Positions 10,443 through 21,823 of a stretch of DNA of 64,000 nucleotides are shown here, piece by piece. The stretch covers positions 248,001 to 312,000 of the forward strand of contig MU385732.1 of NCBI GenBank assembly GCA_022497155.1. The letters are read 5' to 3'. This DNA is from Whalleya microplaca. Taxonomy: Eukaryota; Ascomycota; Sordariomycetes; Xylariales; Xylariaceae. The notes under the pieces are model-generated. The model was not told the origin of the DNA. It worked only from the letters and a program-made list of their open reading frames with translations, and ran no database searches. Within the stretch, counting starts at the first letter, position 1. Each line of letters begins with the position of its first letter. The translations under genes and the position numbers were made by a program.

Positions 10443-13400
10443 AATTATCTTTCGATAATAACTTCTCGGAAGTCATCTTTCATGGCGCACATGGACAACA
10501 CGACGAGTATGTTGATGATATTACCTAGAGCTTTTGGGAGGAATCGACGCATAGAATGCATAACCTGGCCCTATGATAGACGTCTCATCGAGAACTATCG
10601 TAGACCATCCCCTATAATCGACACGCGTCTCAAAATCGGCATTAGCTTTGTCGCAATGAGCAGCATCAAGTAAAATAAATGGCTCATTTCTTCAAAAGAA
10701 GCTTGTTCTATATACTTGCGTGATTTTCGTAGCCAAAGTACTGGTGATAGGGCCGATACCAGCCTAGATATGTATATCAAGAGACGCCGGTGCAACGGAG
10801 GTGTGTAGCATCAAAGGGCCTAAATACCGTGGGGTAAGACCTTGTATGCATCTATGATGTTTGAGCTGTCGCCTTTAAGCATTCTAGTCAGCCTTCTTCC
10901 TTCTTACAATAGTTCTGGAGTTGTATTGACTAGGTTCACATGAGGACAATCTCTATATTGAGGAGAGTGTTCTGTCAATGGATTGCTCTATTCCAATGGC
11001 CTAACTTGCTAAAAGCCTTCCAACTGGCGCCGCGATTCCAGAAAATTGCTGAATATAGATAAAACAGCGTCCGTCATGGCGACATAGTCGATATCAATAA
11101 CTGAGGATATAAACTTGCGTAGTTGGTAGTTATGAGTGATCCTTGGTAAGTACTACCTAGGTATGATTTGTGACGAGTCCAAGAAGAGTTATTACTAAGC
11201 TCACATGCAATTTAGATTTTGATATCCAAATCTTCCATTTTAAGTTGACAGGCGCACGTGGCCTGTCTGGGGATACTGAAGAGTTTATCTTGAAAAGTAA
11301 AAACTTGGGAATGACTACTGCTTAAAGTTGTTTAGGACATGCCTCGAAAGTCTAGGTTCATAGGCATTGTGGTGAAATGCATTGTGTAAGTCGAATCAAC
11401 TGCTAAGCTCGATACACTCCACTATTTCTGTGATATTATGTTAGGTAAGGAATACTTCTAGCTCAACGGGAACGCGATGTTAGTTCAAGTCCAACGTTCA
11501 GCACCAATCACACATCAGCTTTGATGGTCTGGAAATGTGACGTCGACGTGCGCTCAATTCCTGAGGGCTCTTAGCGAAATGTAAACCTGTCACCGCTACC
11601 GTTCTCCGACGACTTCACCATTTTTGGGCATCGGCTAGCAATCTGGCACGATAATGTTTTGTATGTGGTCTTGATCTTCAAAAAAAGCGTTGGGCAACTG
11701 ATGAACGCTGAGCGCTGACGAAGCCTGTCGAATATTTCACCACCTGGTCCGTGAACACGATGTGGTGGAGCGTTGGAGGTTCCACACGATTGGACGACAT
11801 CGATAGTCGCTCTTCGTATTCCACCCTTAACCGTTATACATATGCATCCGGGTCTTGGACTGCGGTGTAGTAGCGCATGCAACACAAATTTTCCGCCACC
11901 TTCTTCATGCTCTCTCTGTACAGGTTCAGAATGGAAAGTTGAAGGCTATTGATGCCACTACTCCGAAGTGATCGATGCGAAACCGCTTGCTGCTTGACGG
12001 CAATGGCCGCGCTACCTTCGAGACGTATGTAATAGTACCTAAGGTTGCTGGCGGATAGCCACCTTTTAAGCAGTTTGACAGGACAATCTCACATTAGCCC
12101 CATGCACTAACCGCCCGTAACGCTAACGGATCAGCAACCTTCGACGTTCAGATCATGCCAACTGTATTCGGACAGACAACTCAAAGACAAAAGCCAAAAA
12201 TAAACTTGCAGCTCGCATCTGACAACAGGCTCAACTTTCCGTACGTATGTTTTTGTACGCTCCTATCTCTGGAGCCTGTACAATCTCTGCTGCTTCGAAC
12301 CATGAGAGGATCAGATCCCATCGAACTCGCCCTATTGTCTATTTGAGACACACTACACATGGTCTTTGACGTCGTAAGGTAGGAAAACTTGCTTCGGCCG
12401 ATTCCATTAGACCAAAGGAAACCTTGTAGGTATCTGTTCACCTTATTCACGGCTCTCCACAGTATAGAAACTTGGAGAGAATAGACCAAGAAGGCCACCG
12501 AATATCATGTTACTGCTGAGAGAATGGAGCCATGGCTGCTTGGGCTGCTTGGCTCTCTCCTCTTCCCCACACACACCTCAAGATCGCCAGATCGCATTCT
12601 CGTTAATGCAAGAGCCCGGCGTGAACAAAAAACCATGCTCGCAAAGTTGCTAGAGCTGTGTTTTGGTTGAGAAATAGTAACTATTGGCAACGGGCAATAA
12701 ATTAAGAGAAGATTTTCAGGCCCATCACAGATACAATGTCTTACTCATAGTCACTGACTATTATCGGATCGCCTTGCTTCTTCTTATAGTCCTCTTCCGC
12801 GATATAGGTCGTCTGTCATCAGATGATTCGACCCGGGGTGTCAGCGTGTTGTTTAACGACCATTTTCACGAGATGAGCTGGCCGGCATGTAGGCATGAAC
12901 AGCAGCTCGTAATTTTAATCTTAGTCCGGGGCCCTGGGCAGTCCAAGCCACGAATCGACTCCATTCCGCAAATTTTGGGTGCGTCCCAAATCAAGGCCAA
13001 CAAGGGTAAAGGGGGGACCTGCCGGGCCAGTCATAACGCGGCGACGCGAGACGGAAAAGTGGACGGCGCACCCACGGGCTAATGAGGCGCCCTAGCGCTG
13101 CGAGCTGGACCAAAGCTGGGTGCCCCTAGTCGACTGACGATCCCAGATGTGCTGCAAGCTTCCCCGGGGAGCGAAAATGACTGAGCAGGCAATGAACTGC
13201 AGGTCTCTCATGTATGTGTGTTTGTGTGCCTTCCTTTTTTCGTATTAAAAGCTCGCCCTCGCGGACGTCTGCTTTGCTTTTGGTCTTTCTTTTCTTGCTT
13301 CTCGGTCCACTCGTGTCTTAGACTTTTACTCACTTGCTCTCAACGAAAGGCTTTATAAAAACTTGCCCGTCCACTTATACCCAAGTTTTTGGAATTGCTA

Positions 13401-13449
13401 CTTGTCTATTCAACTTCCCACACGAGTCCCTCTAATACACCCCGTCAAG
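10443..13449. other. Gene-free region, about 3 kb
   Basis: No reading frame here has a recognisable domain or a coding-like pattern. The distal part is AT-rich. From about 12900 the sequence becomes GC-richer, and from 13230 it turns into a pyrimidine-rich leader for the next gene. A 105-codon frame on the minus strand at 11571-11885 is not supported. Confidence 0.4.
13230..13449 (+). promoter_or_regulatory. Pyrimidine-rich core promoter / 5' leader
   Basis: A long CT-rich tract (for example tctttcttttcttgcttctc at about 13284) follows a TATTAAAA element near 13243. CT-rich tracts like this lie just upstream of highly expressed genes in filamentous fungi. The leader ends with CGTCAAG before the ATG at 13450. 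Confidence 0.45.
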
Positions 13450-14221
13450 ATGCGCTTCACATCCATTATCGCTGCCGGCTTCATTGCCGTTGTCAGCGCA
13501 CAGACAACCGACGCTACCACGACGGCCGTCGAGTCTGCTAGCTCTGCCGTCGAATCCGCTCTCGAGTCCGCCATCAGCTCTGCCTCAGAATCGGCCGCCA
13601 GCGCAACCAGTGCTGCCGCCAGCGCTACTGTCAGCATCGACCCAGCTCAAAGCTCTGCTGCGGCCGCCATACAAAGCTGTCTTGATGCTTGTGAGTAACC
13701 CCATTACATGACATATAACCCGGAATCGAGGCTAACTGCTTGTCCTCACAACAGGCGACGCTAGCGACGGTGGTGTCAACTGCAAGGCTGCATGTATCGC
13801 TGTGCCCAGCCCTGACACCCAGAACGTGAACGCGACGACCGACTGCGTTACCAAGTGCCCGCAGGGCAACGGCACCGCTGCCGAGAATGAGGCGTACGGA
13901 GACTGCGTCAACGCCTGCATTGGCCAGTACTTCTTCACCACATCCGGCACCCCCAACCTCGCGACCACCGGCGCTGCTGGCGCCAGTGGCAGCGCTACGC
14001 CCAGCGTTACTTCCGTGGAGTCGACCATTACGTCTGGCGGCTCGACTCTCGTTACCACCATTCCTAGCACCGTCGCCCCTTCGGGAACAGGCTCTGCTAA
14101 GACCGGCTCCGGCTCTGCTTCGACGACCTCGAGCTCCGCTGGTGGCGCCGACACGCTCTTCACGCCCATTGGCTCCGGAGTTGGCCTCTTCGGCTTCCTC
14201 GCCGCTTTCCTCGCCTTGTAA
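13450..14221 (+). CDS. Secreted Ser/Ala-rich protein with four CX3C pairs, probable GPI anchor
   Basis: There are two exons, 13450-13690 and 13755-14221, giving 235 residues. A signal peptide covers residues 1-17 (FTSIIAAGFIAVVSA). An Ala/Ser repeat-rich segment runs to about residue 75. Residues 77-135 contain exactly eight cysteines as four CX3C pairs (C77/C81, C90/C94, C111/C115, C131/C135), with the intron splitting the second cysteine. A Ser/Thr/Gly-rich stalk follows, and the tail ends GVGLFGFLAAFLAL, which fits a GPI-attachment signal. I recognise this layout as a conserved but uncharacterised fungal surface protein and can name no function. The strong pyrimidine-rich leader and biased codon use suggest abundant expression. 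It ends about 300 nt from the oppositely oriented MDE1. Confidence 0.82.
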
Positions 14222-14519
14222 GGCAACTAATAAGGACAAGATGGTCGTTGGGGACGAGTTCTACGATACTGGTAGAAGATCTAATGTTAATTAGTCGAAA
14301 GACTTTAAAAACAAAACTTGTATGTATGATTTCGAGGCATCCGATGTTACGTGGGTAATGGAAAAAATCTGCATGTTTAAGCAAAGACCTGGATATAAAA
14401 ACAAGTAATTAAGGTGGATAGAATGCGAAAGCAAATGCAAGCCTTCTATTGACGGCAACAGACTTGACTTGCCTCTATGAGTGCATTTGCTATTAGTGAC
14501 CTTTATGTCCCCTCTTTCC

Positions 14520-15562
14520 TCAACTTTCTTCAATCTTTCGTTTCTTTGTCTCGGGCTGCTGCGAGCTGGGCACAACTACCGGGACGTCACTCAGCCAAGG
14601 TATGCCGAGTTTCTTCATCTCCACTGCCAGCTGGAACAGGTAGTCGAGACTAATACGGGGAATGATAGCGTCAGCTCGATCCTACGACGCAGATCATGCA
14701 ACGAGGTGGGGGGAAGAATGGAATTCACCTTTCACACATGGTCTTCGCCTTATGGACGTTGTCGCCCCAGACATAGACCCCATGTCTCCGCACCAGCACC
14801 GCGTAGGTATCCGGGTAGCGATCCATCGCCTCCTCGAGGAACTCCGTGAGGTCCTCCTCGTGGGCCGTGTTCTCGATAACGGGGATGCGCAGGGTGTCGT
14901 GGTACCCCAGGTTTCCCTGCTGGCGGAACCCCCGCCCGAAGCCCTTGATCTGCTCGATGTTGTTGATCTCGAACAGGCGGTCGGCGCCGGGGCCGTTGGC
15001 CTCCAGCAGCAGCGTCACCAGCACGGCCCACTGCGAGTGCGTGTGGATGCAGCAGCCGGCGCCGCGCCGCGTGAACGCCGCCAGGAAGAGCGGCGTGCAC
15101 TGCGACGGCTTCCCGCACGGCGGCGAGCGCACGTACGTCCGGTTCTTCAGGTCCGTCTGCTGCGAGAGCGCGAGGACGTAGATGTCCGAGGCTTTCATGA
15201 GCTCCTTCTGTACGCCTGACGGCGCCACGTAAACTAAGTCACTAGAAGGCAAGAGTATGAGACATTGCGCTTGCTATTTTTATCATGGTGCAGTTTTGGT
15301 GAGACATATGAAAAACACATGTGAAAAATAGTAAGACATGGGTCTGGGGCATCGTGATATCTCGACATATAAGAAAGGCAGTAGGAAACAGGATGAGATC
15401 TCACTCATTGCGAATAGAGCATCCTCCTCCAGTCCCCGTGACCCAGCCTAGGGTCCAAAACTTAGCACATAGAGATGGAATGAGGTTGGCCGGGTGGTCA
15501 TGGTCGTCCGAGGTGATGTAGTGGTCCTCGTTACCCTTTCCGGGGTCCTGTTGGCCGTCCAT
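14520..15562 (-). CDS. MDE1: Methylthioribulose-1-phosphate dehydratase
   Basis: There are three exons, 15562-15405, 15241-14729 and 14649-14520, giving 266 residues. It is a class II aldolase-fold, zinc-dependent enzyme of the methionine salvage pathway that dehydrates 5-methylthioribulose-1-phosphate in the cytosol. Conserved blocks are [14 protein letters not shown], restored to [14 protein letters not shown] across the first intron; the zinc ligands in [31 protein letters not shown]; and the distal ligand region [13 protein letters not shown]. The last exon supplies [19 protein letters not shown] and a Lys/Glu-rich tail. The first intron is 163 nt, long for this window. The start ATG at 15562 opens a short hydrophilic leader before the conserved part. 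Confidence 0.92.
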
Positions 15563-17095
15563 CAGGAAGGAGTATGTATGATTTGTGTGGGGGCCACCGG
15601 ACAGCAGAGCCGTTTGCGGGTTGCACCTCCTAGAGCAAGCCAGCCAACAGCTAACAGTTGGCCGTGGTCGTACGGAGGTTAGGCCAGGTTGGCTTCTTTG
15701 GTGGGCTGATAATAAGCTGCAGACCTCAATGCCTAGGTATCGGAAGGGGGATAATCGGCACTTTTTATTCGAGTGCTGTTGCAGAAAGGTGATGATGAGG
15801 CTAAAGTCAATTGAGCAATAACAATTCGGTATTTTCCTAGCTCGGACCCCACCGACCTACTAGGTGCTTATTACCTACATAGTTGACCTAGTTAGGCTTT
15901 TCTCCAAGCTGTGCTGTCCTAGCTGTATTACTACAGTATGTGATAGCGTATGGCACCATGGGACAAGTGGCCAATAGACAGACTGCAATTCGCCATTGCA
16001 CAACCGTGTGTTACTCTATTGCAGTACTGTACATACTTCTACAATTGTTTGTCTAGTTTCTGTGATACCTACATGTAGACAGATATGTGATTAGAACATT
16101 AGACCGACCTGTTTACAAAGATCGGTCGACATGGGCAGAGAGTACATGTATACTATGTAGAGTGTAAGTGTTGTCCGTAAATAGCATGACGATAGTCTCA
16201 AACCCCTTTTATGCTGTGAAGGGAATATAGGCGGTTTCAGAAACCACCTACCTGTATCTTTATTCAATGTAGCGGACTAGAAATAAGGTAGATATGTACA
16301 GTAGTCTGGTCACTACCTAGGCAGCTAGGTATCTATAACCGAAGATAGAAGGTATCTTTGAAGAAGAGGCTGAGGCTGGTACCATTATTGCAATTGGTAG
16401 CACAGGTATACGTGTACGTGTATTGTGAACATGTACATATATTGAATAGACGTTGGATTCACTTCATTTTATTCAATGGCTTTTTGTTCTGTTTTAATCA
16501 GTCGACAACAGTAACAGATTGTGCCTTTCAGAGAAGTTCAAGTCGCGTCTACAGATTATATGTACATTTGAATTGATATGTATACGCATACTACGTTTGT
16601 AACTGTAGAAGATTCGACGTTGGCCTTCGCAGAGATTCCATATCCCCGCAGACATGGATGGGCTCAGTGAACCCTTTTTGTATTTTAGCATCGATTAGCG
16701 TCGGAATAGAGAGCTGCAGCCAATCACCGGCCGGGGATCCCATCGGCAGAAAGTGCCCAAGTCAAGCTCCGAGCTCTCCAACAGCGCTGAAGCAATCAAT
16801 GGCCTGGGGGCTTGGCAACCTGGCTCGTTCATTGATGAACCAGCAAAACGTGGCCTCTTTTTTTTTTTTGCTCCCCTCACAAGATAAATACATTAACCAT
16901 ATTCACCGACAAACATCCCCATTGTCCCTCTCTAGTTTCTCGTGGAGAATTTCTTTTCTTCCTCTGAGCTCTGGGAGCAATCATTCCTTCCGAACATCTG
17001 TCAATCCCCTCTGTCTTCCCTAACCTAGTAGCTGCTGGATAGACTCAAGCTACTACTCTCTTCTGTGCATTACGTCCGTATCGCCAACTTCCACC
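15563..17095. other. Divergent intergenic region, about 1.5 kb
   Basis: This is the upstream space shared by MDE1 (-) and calnexin (+). The AT-rich middle contains scattered CCTAGGTA-type short palindromes (15860, 16313-16330). No supported gene is seen. The last 250 nt are the calnexin upstream region. Confidence 0.4.
16720..16724 (+). promoter_or_regulatory. CCAAT box upstream of calnexin
   Basis: CCAATCA lies about 375 nt before the calnexin ATG and matches the HAP/CBC binding consensus. A T12 tract at 16858-16869 and a CT-rich leader follow. Position and match are seen; function is inferred. Confidence 0.3.
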
Positions 17096-19049
17096 ATGAA
17101 GTTGAACTCGGCTATTGCTGCCGCCCTTCTGGCGAGCAGTGGTGTCTATGCCGACGAGGCCGTCAAGGACGAGCCCTCTTCTGTCGCCGCTGAACTACCT
17201 ACCTTCACCGTAAGTACCATCCATCATTCGGCAAACCTTCTCTCCTGCTCTGCCAGTGCTCTCCCCCGCTGTCGCCGGAGATTGCAACCGCTATGAACCG
17301 CCATCTATCTACATATTTGTGTGCTTTGCTAATTCTGATCTCCACAGCCTACCACTCTGAAGGCTCCTTTCCTAGAGCAATTTACCGAAGGCTGGGAGAA
17401 GCGATGGAAGCCGTCCCACGCCAAGAAGGACATGAAGGGCTCCTCGAACGAGGAAGAGGAGTGGGCATATGTCGGCGAGTGGGCTGTTGAGGAGCCTTAC
17501 CAATACAAAGGGATTGAGGGCGATAAGGGTCTTGTTGTCAAGAACCCCGCCGCTCACCACGCCATCTCCGCCAAGTTCCCCAAGAAGATTGACCCTAAGG
17601 GCAAGACCTTGGTTGTCCAATATGAGGTCAAGCTCCAGAGTAAGTTCATCATCCCATGTATTCTTGCAGGCGCAATATTCTGACATTCTTGTGTTCAGAG
17701 GGCCTCGAGTGCGGTGGCGCCTATCTGAAGCTCCTACGCGACAACAAGGCTCTCCACCAGGAGGAATTCAGCAACGCCAGCCCCTATGTCATCATGTTCG
17801 GTCCGGACAAGTGCGGCCACACGAACAAGGTTCACTTCATCTTCAACCATAAGAACCCCAAGACCGGCGAGTACGAGGAGAAGCACCTGACTGCCGCCCC
17901 TCAAGCTACCATTGCGAAGACAAGCGAGCTTTACACCTTGATTGTCCAGCCCAACAACACCTTCACTATCAAGAAGGGAGGCGAGTATGTCCGTGAGGGC
18001 AGCCTTCTGGACCAGTTCTCTCCCGCCGTCAACCCTCCGGAGGAGATTGACGACCCCAACGACACCAAGCCTGATGACTGGGTCGATGAGGCCCGTATTG
18101 CCGACCCTGAGGCTAAGAAGCCCGAGGACTGGGACGAGGATGCGCCATTCGAGATTGTTGACGAGGAGGCCACTATCCCTGAGGACTGGCTGGAGAACGA
18201 GCCTCTCACTGTTCCCGACCCCGAGGCTCAGAAGCCTGAGGACTGGGACGATGAGGAGGATGGCGACTGGATTCCTCCTACCGTTCCCAACCCCAAGTGC
18301 GCTGACGTCTCTGGATGCGGCCCCTGGTCCAAGCCCCAGAAGAAGAACCCCGACTACAAGGGCAAGTGGACTGCGCCTTACATCGACAACCCGGCCTACA
18401 AGGGAGTCTGGGCTCCTCGCAAGATCAAGAACCCCAACTACTTCGAGGATAAGACTCCTGCGAACTTCGAGCCCATGGGTGCTGTAAGTGTTATCCTGGT
18501 AGAATCATTAACCTATGAAACTATACTGACTCGGTGCTACAGATCGGTTTCGAGATTTGGACTATGCAGAATGACATCATGTTCAGCAACATCTACATTG
18601 GCCACTCTGTTGAGGACGCCGAGAAGCTTGCCAACGAGACTTTCTTCAAGAAGCACCCCGTTGAGAAGGCGCTCGAGGAGGCCGAGAAGCCCAAGAAGGA
18701 GGACAAGCCCAAGTCTCCCTCCGACCTCAAGTTCCTGGACGACCCTGTTCTCTACGTCAAGGAGAAGCTCGACCTGTTCCTGACCATCGCCGCCAATGAC
18801 CCCATCCAGGCCATCAAGTTCGTTCCCGAGATCCCGACCGCCATCGGTGGTCTCGTTCTCACCATCGTGGCTGTGATCGGCATCTTCACCCTCGGAGGCA
18901 GTGCACCCGCACCTGTCAAGAAGGCGGCTACCGACGCCAAGGAGAAGGCCAAGGATGCCAAGGACAAGACTGCGGAAGCCGTCACGACCGGTGCCGAGAA
19001 CGTCAAGTCCGAGGTGAACAAGCGTGCGACACGAAGCCAGCAGTCGTAG
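17096..19049 (+). CDS. Calnexin, ER lectin chaperone
   Basis: There are four exons, 17096-17209, 17348-17639, 17699-18483 and 18543-19049, giving 565 residues. A signal peptide (to about residue 19) is followed by the lectin domain, with [18 protein letters not shown] and HFIFNHKNP. The proline-rich P-domain arm follows, with repeats of the type [27 protein letters not shown] and KPEDWDDEE. The second repeat set comes next ([31 protein letters not shown]). After the lectin fold closes, a transmembrane helix at about 505-525 ([18 protein letters not shown]) leads to a Lys/Ala-rich cytosolic tail. Calnexin binds monoglucosylated glycoproteins and retains them in the ER until folded. All three introns lie at clean GT..AG sites, and the joined product reads through without gaps. 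Codon bias is strong. Confidence 0.96.
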
Positions 19050-20953
19050 GGCGAACCTGCGGCGAGGGGGAAAAGTGTGTAGTACCTAGTTGAGAGTTGA
19101 CATGGAAATGCGATAGTTAGTTTTTAAAACTGTGTGTGGGAACTACTGCTACTAGGGTTCATCATCATAATGCTCTCTGCCACTATTATAGGGCCTGTTG
19201 TTTTTCCGGTTATTTTAAGGCATGGCGCACGTTGTATTTTACCCAACCCCAGAAACTCAAGTGAATGAGGATTGTACTATGAGCATATCTCTGTGTTGCC
19301 TACCTAGTGACTGATCTTGCCATGTGGTGAACCTGATGGGAATGCGTGTAATCGACTTTAGGTCCAAGAAAGATGCTCGTCGTGTAGTTTGATAGCTGGA
19401 GGTTTCGTCGTTGATAATCGAGTCTCATGGCTGACTCTATCAGGATTAGTAGGTAAGATCGAATAACCTCAATCACCGATCATCATGTTTCTTAAGGAAT
19501 AAGCATCTACTTACATCCGTACAATGTGAATAATTATGGCTACTAGTTGGCTATCACACTACCCTCATAAGTTTATACTATACCACATAGCATGAGGAAA
19601 CAGATTGACCCTTCAGAATTCATGCAGCGTACATGAGTAAGAAATAGTGAGCGGCTTGTCCTCTTCTATGAAGGTTTGGCCACGTATTGCTTAGGCTAGA
19701 GCATCATCATACTGGTTAATAGCTGTTGATGTCTAGGTATGATACTGCCCTTCTTGGTGCTGTCATCATAAGATAAACTATCAGACGTAACGCTCAATAT
19801 TTCACAGCAAGGACTGGTATTTCGCCATCAAATGAACCTAGTTTGTATGTAGCTGTTATAGCGGTGATGAGTTCTAGTTCTGATAACCCGAGCACCTCTG
19901 GAGGTGCCCTGATGGGCTCTATGCTTGTACCAGCAGAAACCAGTGTCTAGGGATCTCGTCTGGTGGCCAAAAAAGTTATTGAATCACGTACTTTCATGGT
20001 GTAGTCACTGTATCTAGGGCTGGCATCACCGCAAACGGATTGCTTTCACACTCATGCGGAGCAGGCAAGTCTACTAACAGAATAAGCAGCAACAACACAA
20101 CCAACAACACTGACCTCAGCCATCCCTATGAGACCACCTTACCAACACCATCCTTATGCAGAACTCTTTGTCAAGAATGCTCACGCGCTCTTGGACGGTG
20201 GGTGGAGGTGGTTACAGAAGAGCCAACGGTGTCCTCGGTAACAGGTGGCATCGAAGGCTTTTCCAAGCCAACGGCACTCACGACTTTGTACGGTAATAGG
20301 TTTCCCTCGCGCCTAAGGCGCGTGGAATTGCGTTGCAGGGGTCATTAGGTAGTTGGGTGATCTGCGCCGCTGGAGATGTCAAGTTCCGGCCAGTCGGTTC
20401 AATCCTTCCATAGCTGAATCCGGCCACTTGGGTCGGGAGGGTGGCCTAACCCACATAGCCACAGACACAGACCGTGGTAAAAATAGTTGGGGCAGACTAT
20501 TTCTAGAGCATTTCCTATTATATCTATTATACCTATTATACATAGTATAGGTACGTTATGTAGGGAAATGAATTGATGGTCATCTAATTTGTACCCCTGA
20601 TTTCTCCGCTTAATGCGTGAGTCTTGGTCGTTCATCGCTGTGACCCGTACATACTAAGTCATACTATAAGCAAGGCCAATTCATAGCTCATGTGTAGATA
20701 GTCTTCATAATGGCCTAATATGTATAAGACTCATTATATACAGCACTGCATTGTACAAAAGGTAGCTTCAATTATAATAGTGTGTTGATACAAGGGTATT
20801 CTAGTCTAAAACAGTACGTAAAAGCATGAACTAAGTAAACCATTGCAATGAGAACTCCGGGCCATGCTAATGCTCCCAAACGGTTGCCCCAATACCGCGA
20901 TCTATAGGTACATATTACCACTATAATGTAATGCAGAAATATCTCGTAACCCT
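19050..20953. other. Convergent intergenic region, about 1.9 kb
   Basis: This region lies between the calnexin and cupin stops. It is AT-rich with a short TAT/ATA-rich tract near 20515-20550. I see no gene. Confidence 0.4.
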
Positions 20954-21823
20954 CTACTTGCGCTTAGGGATGTTGCACTTGGTCAAGCACTGCTCCACAC
21001 CATTGGCGACGTTCGTGCTAAGCAGACCACGGAACTTATCGACATCGGCCCCATCAACCGAGTTGCCAGCCGCAGCCCTAACCACATCGTTCCCAAGGGC
21101 GAAATACGCCTGGGCCATGGTATTAACGCCCGGGTCCTCATCCGAAAGCGGGGCGACGAACACGGCATCCTCGCAGTCGTCGTTATACTGCGTGTGCAGC
21201 GCGCCCTGGTAGTACGGCGTGGCCTGCATCTCCGTGAGGGTATTCACGATGTTGCGGGGCTCGGCGCCGTCCCCGACGACGCCGTTCTCGACCACCATCT
21301 CGGACACCACGCGCCCCTTGGCCACGAGCAGCAGCTCCGTCGCGCGGTTGTGCACGTGCGGCGTGTTGAAGCCGCAGGGCCCCAGGAAGCCCACCGCCAT
21401 GCCGATGCCCGTGCCCGTCAGCGCCGGGAAGGCCGCCCGGTTCGCCGTCACGAGCTCGCCGCCCTTGCCGGGCCCGTTCTTCTTCGCTACTGTGAAGTCG
21501 AAGACGAAGTCCGCGTCGGAGGTGAGCACCTTGTTGATGGCGTCCGCGCGTGTGTCCGAGAGGAGGATCTGCTGGACTTTGCTGAGGCCCGTTGGCGTCG
21601 CCGGTGCGTCGGTGCTGGCTGCGGCAGCAGTTACAGATGATCCCGTGGGTGCGGAGGTCTCGCTCGCGACGGAGCTGGACTGGGTGTAGCTTAACGTTTG
21701 GTGGTAGCTCGAGGCTGAAGTCTCAAAGGTGCTTGAGCCGGTGCCGGTCCCCCTGATAGCCGGGGCTGCTGAAGAAAGGGAACAACAAGCCACGATGGCT
21801 GCGATGGTGCTGGCCTTGAGCAT
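20954..21823 (-). CDS. Secreted cupin, spherulin-1A / germin-like
   Basis: This is a single-exon protein of 289 residues with a signal peptide (TIAAIVACCSLSSAAPA). A Ser/Thr-rich linker runs to about residue 75, and then a single cupin_1 domain. Cupin motif 1 is present as GFNTPHVHNRATELLLVAKG, with the His-x-His and Glu metal ligands. A partial second motif lies around ALHTQYNDDCEDAVFVAP. Members include spherulin of slime-mould spherules and plant germins, and are extracellular metal-binding proteins, some with oxalate oxidase or superoxide dismutase activity. The enzyme activity here cannot be told from sequence. Three cysteines in the mature protein (in GPCGF, DDCED and the tail EQCLTKC) could form disulfides. 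Confidence 0.87.
   Translation of the reverse strand: MLKASTIAAIVACCSLSSAAPAIRGTGTGSSTFETSASSYHQTLSYTQSSSVASETSAPTGSSVTAAAASTDAPATPTGLSKVQQILLSDTRADAINKVLTSDADFVFDFTVAKKNGPGKGGELVTANRAAFPALTGTGIGMAVGFLGPCGFNTPHVHNRATELLLVAKGRVVSEMVVENGVVGDGAEPRNIVNTLTEMQATPYYQGALHTQYNDDCEDAVFVAPLSDEDPGVNTMAQAYFALGNDVVRAAAGNSVDGADVDKFRGLLSTNVANGVEQCLTKCNIPKRK

Noticed and set aside
11455..11510. tRNA-like A and B boxes (TAGCTCAACGGG and GTTCAAGTCC)
   Set aside because: The two boxes are only about 20 nt apart, too close for a tRNA, and no acceptor stem pairs. Likely chance, or a remnant at most.
11571..11885. 105-codon minus-strand frame
   Set aside because: Composition is mixed and there is no motif; treated as chance.
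20340..20410. B-box-like GGTTCAATCC with an upstream TAGTTGGG
   Set aside because: The T-arm does not pair and no cloverleaf can be drawn.
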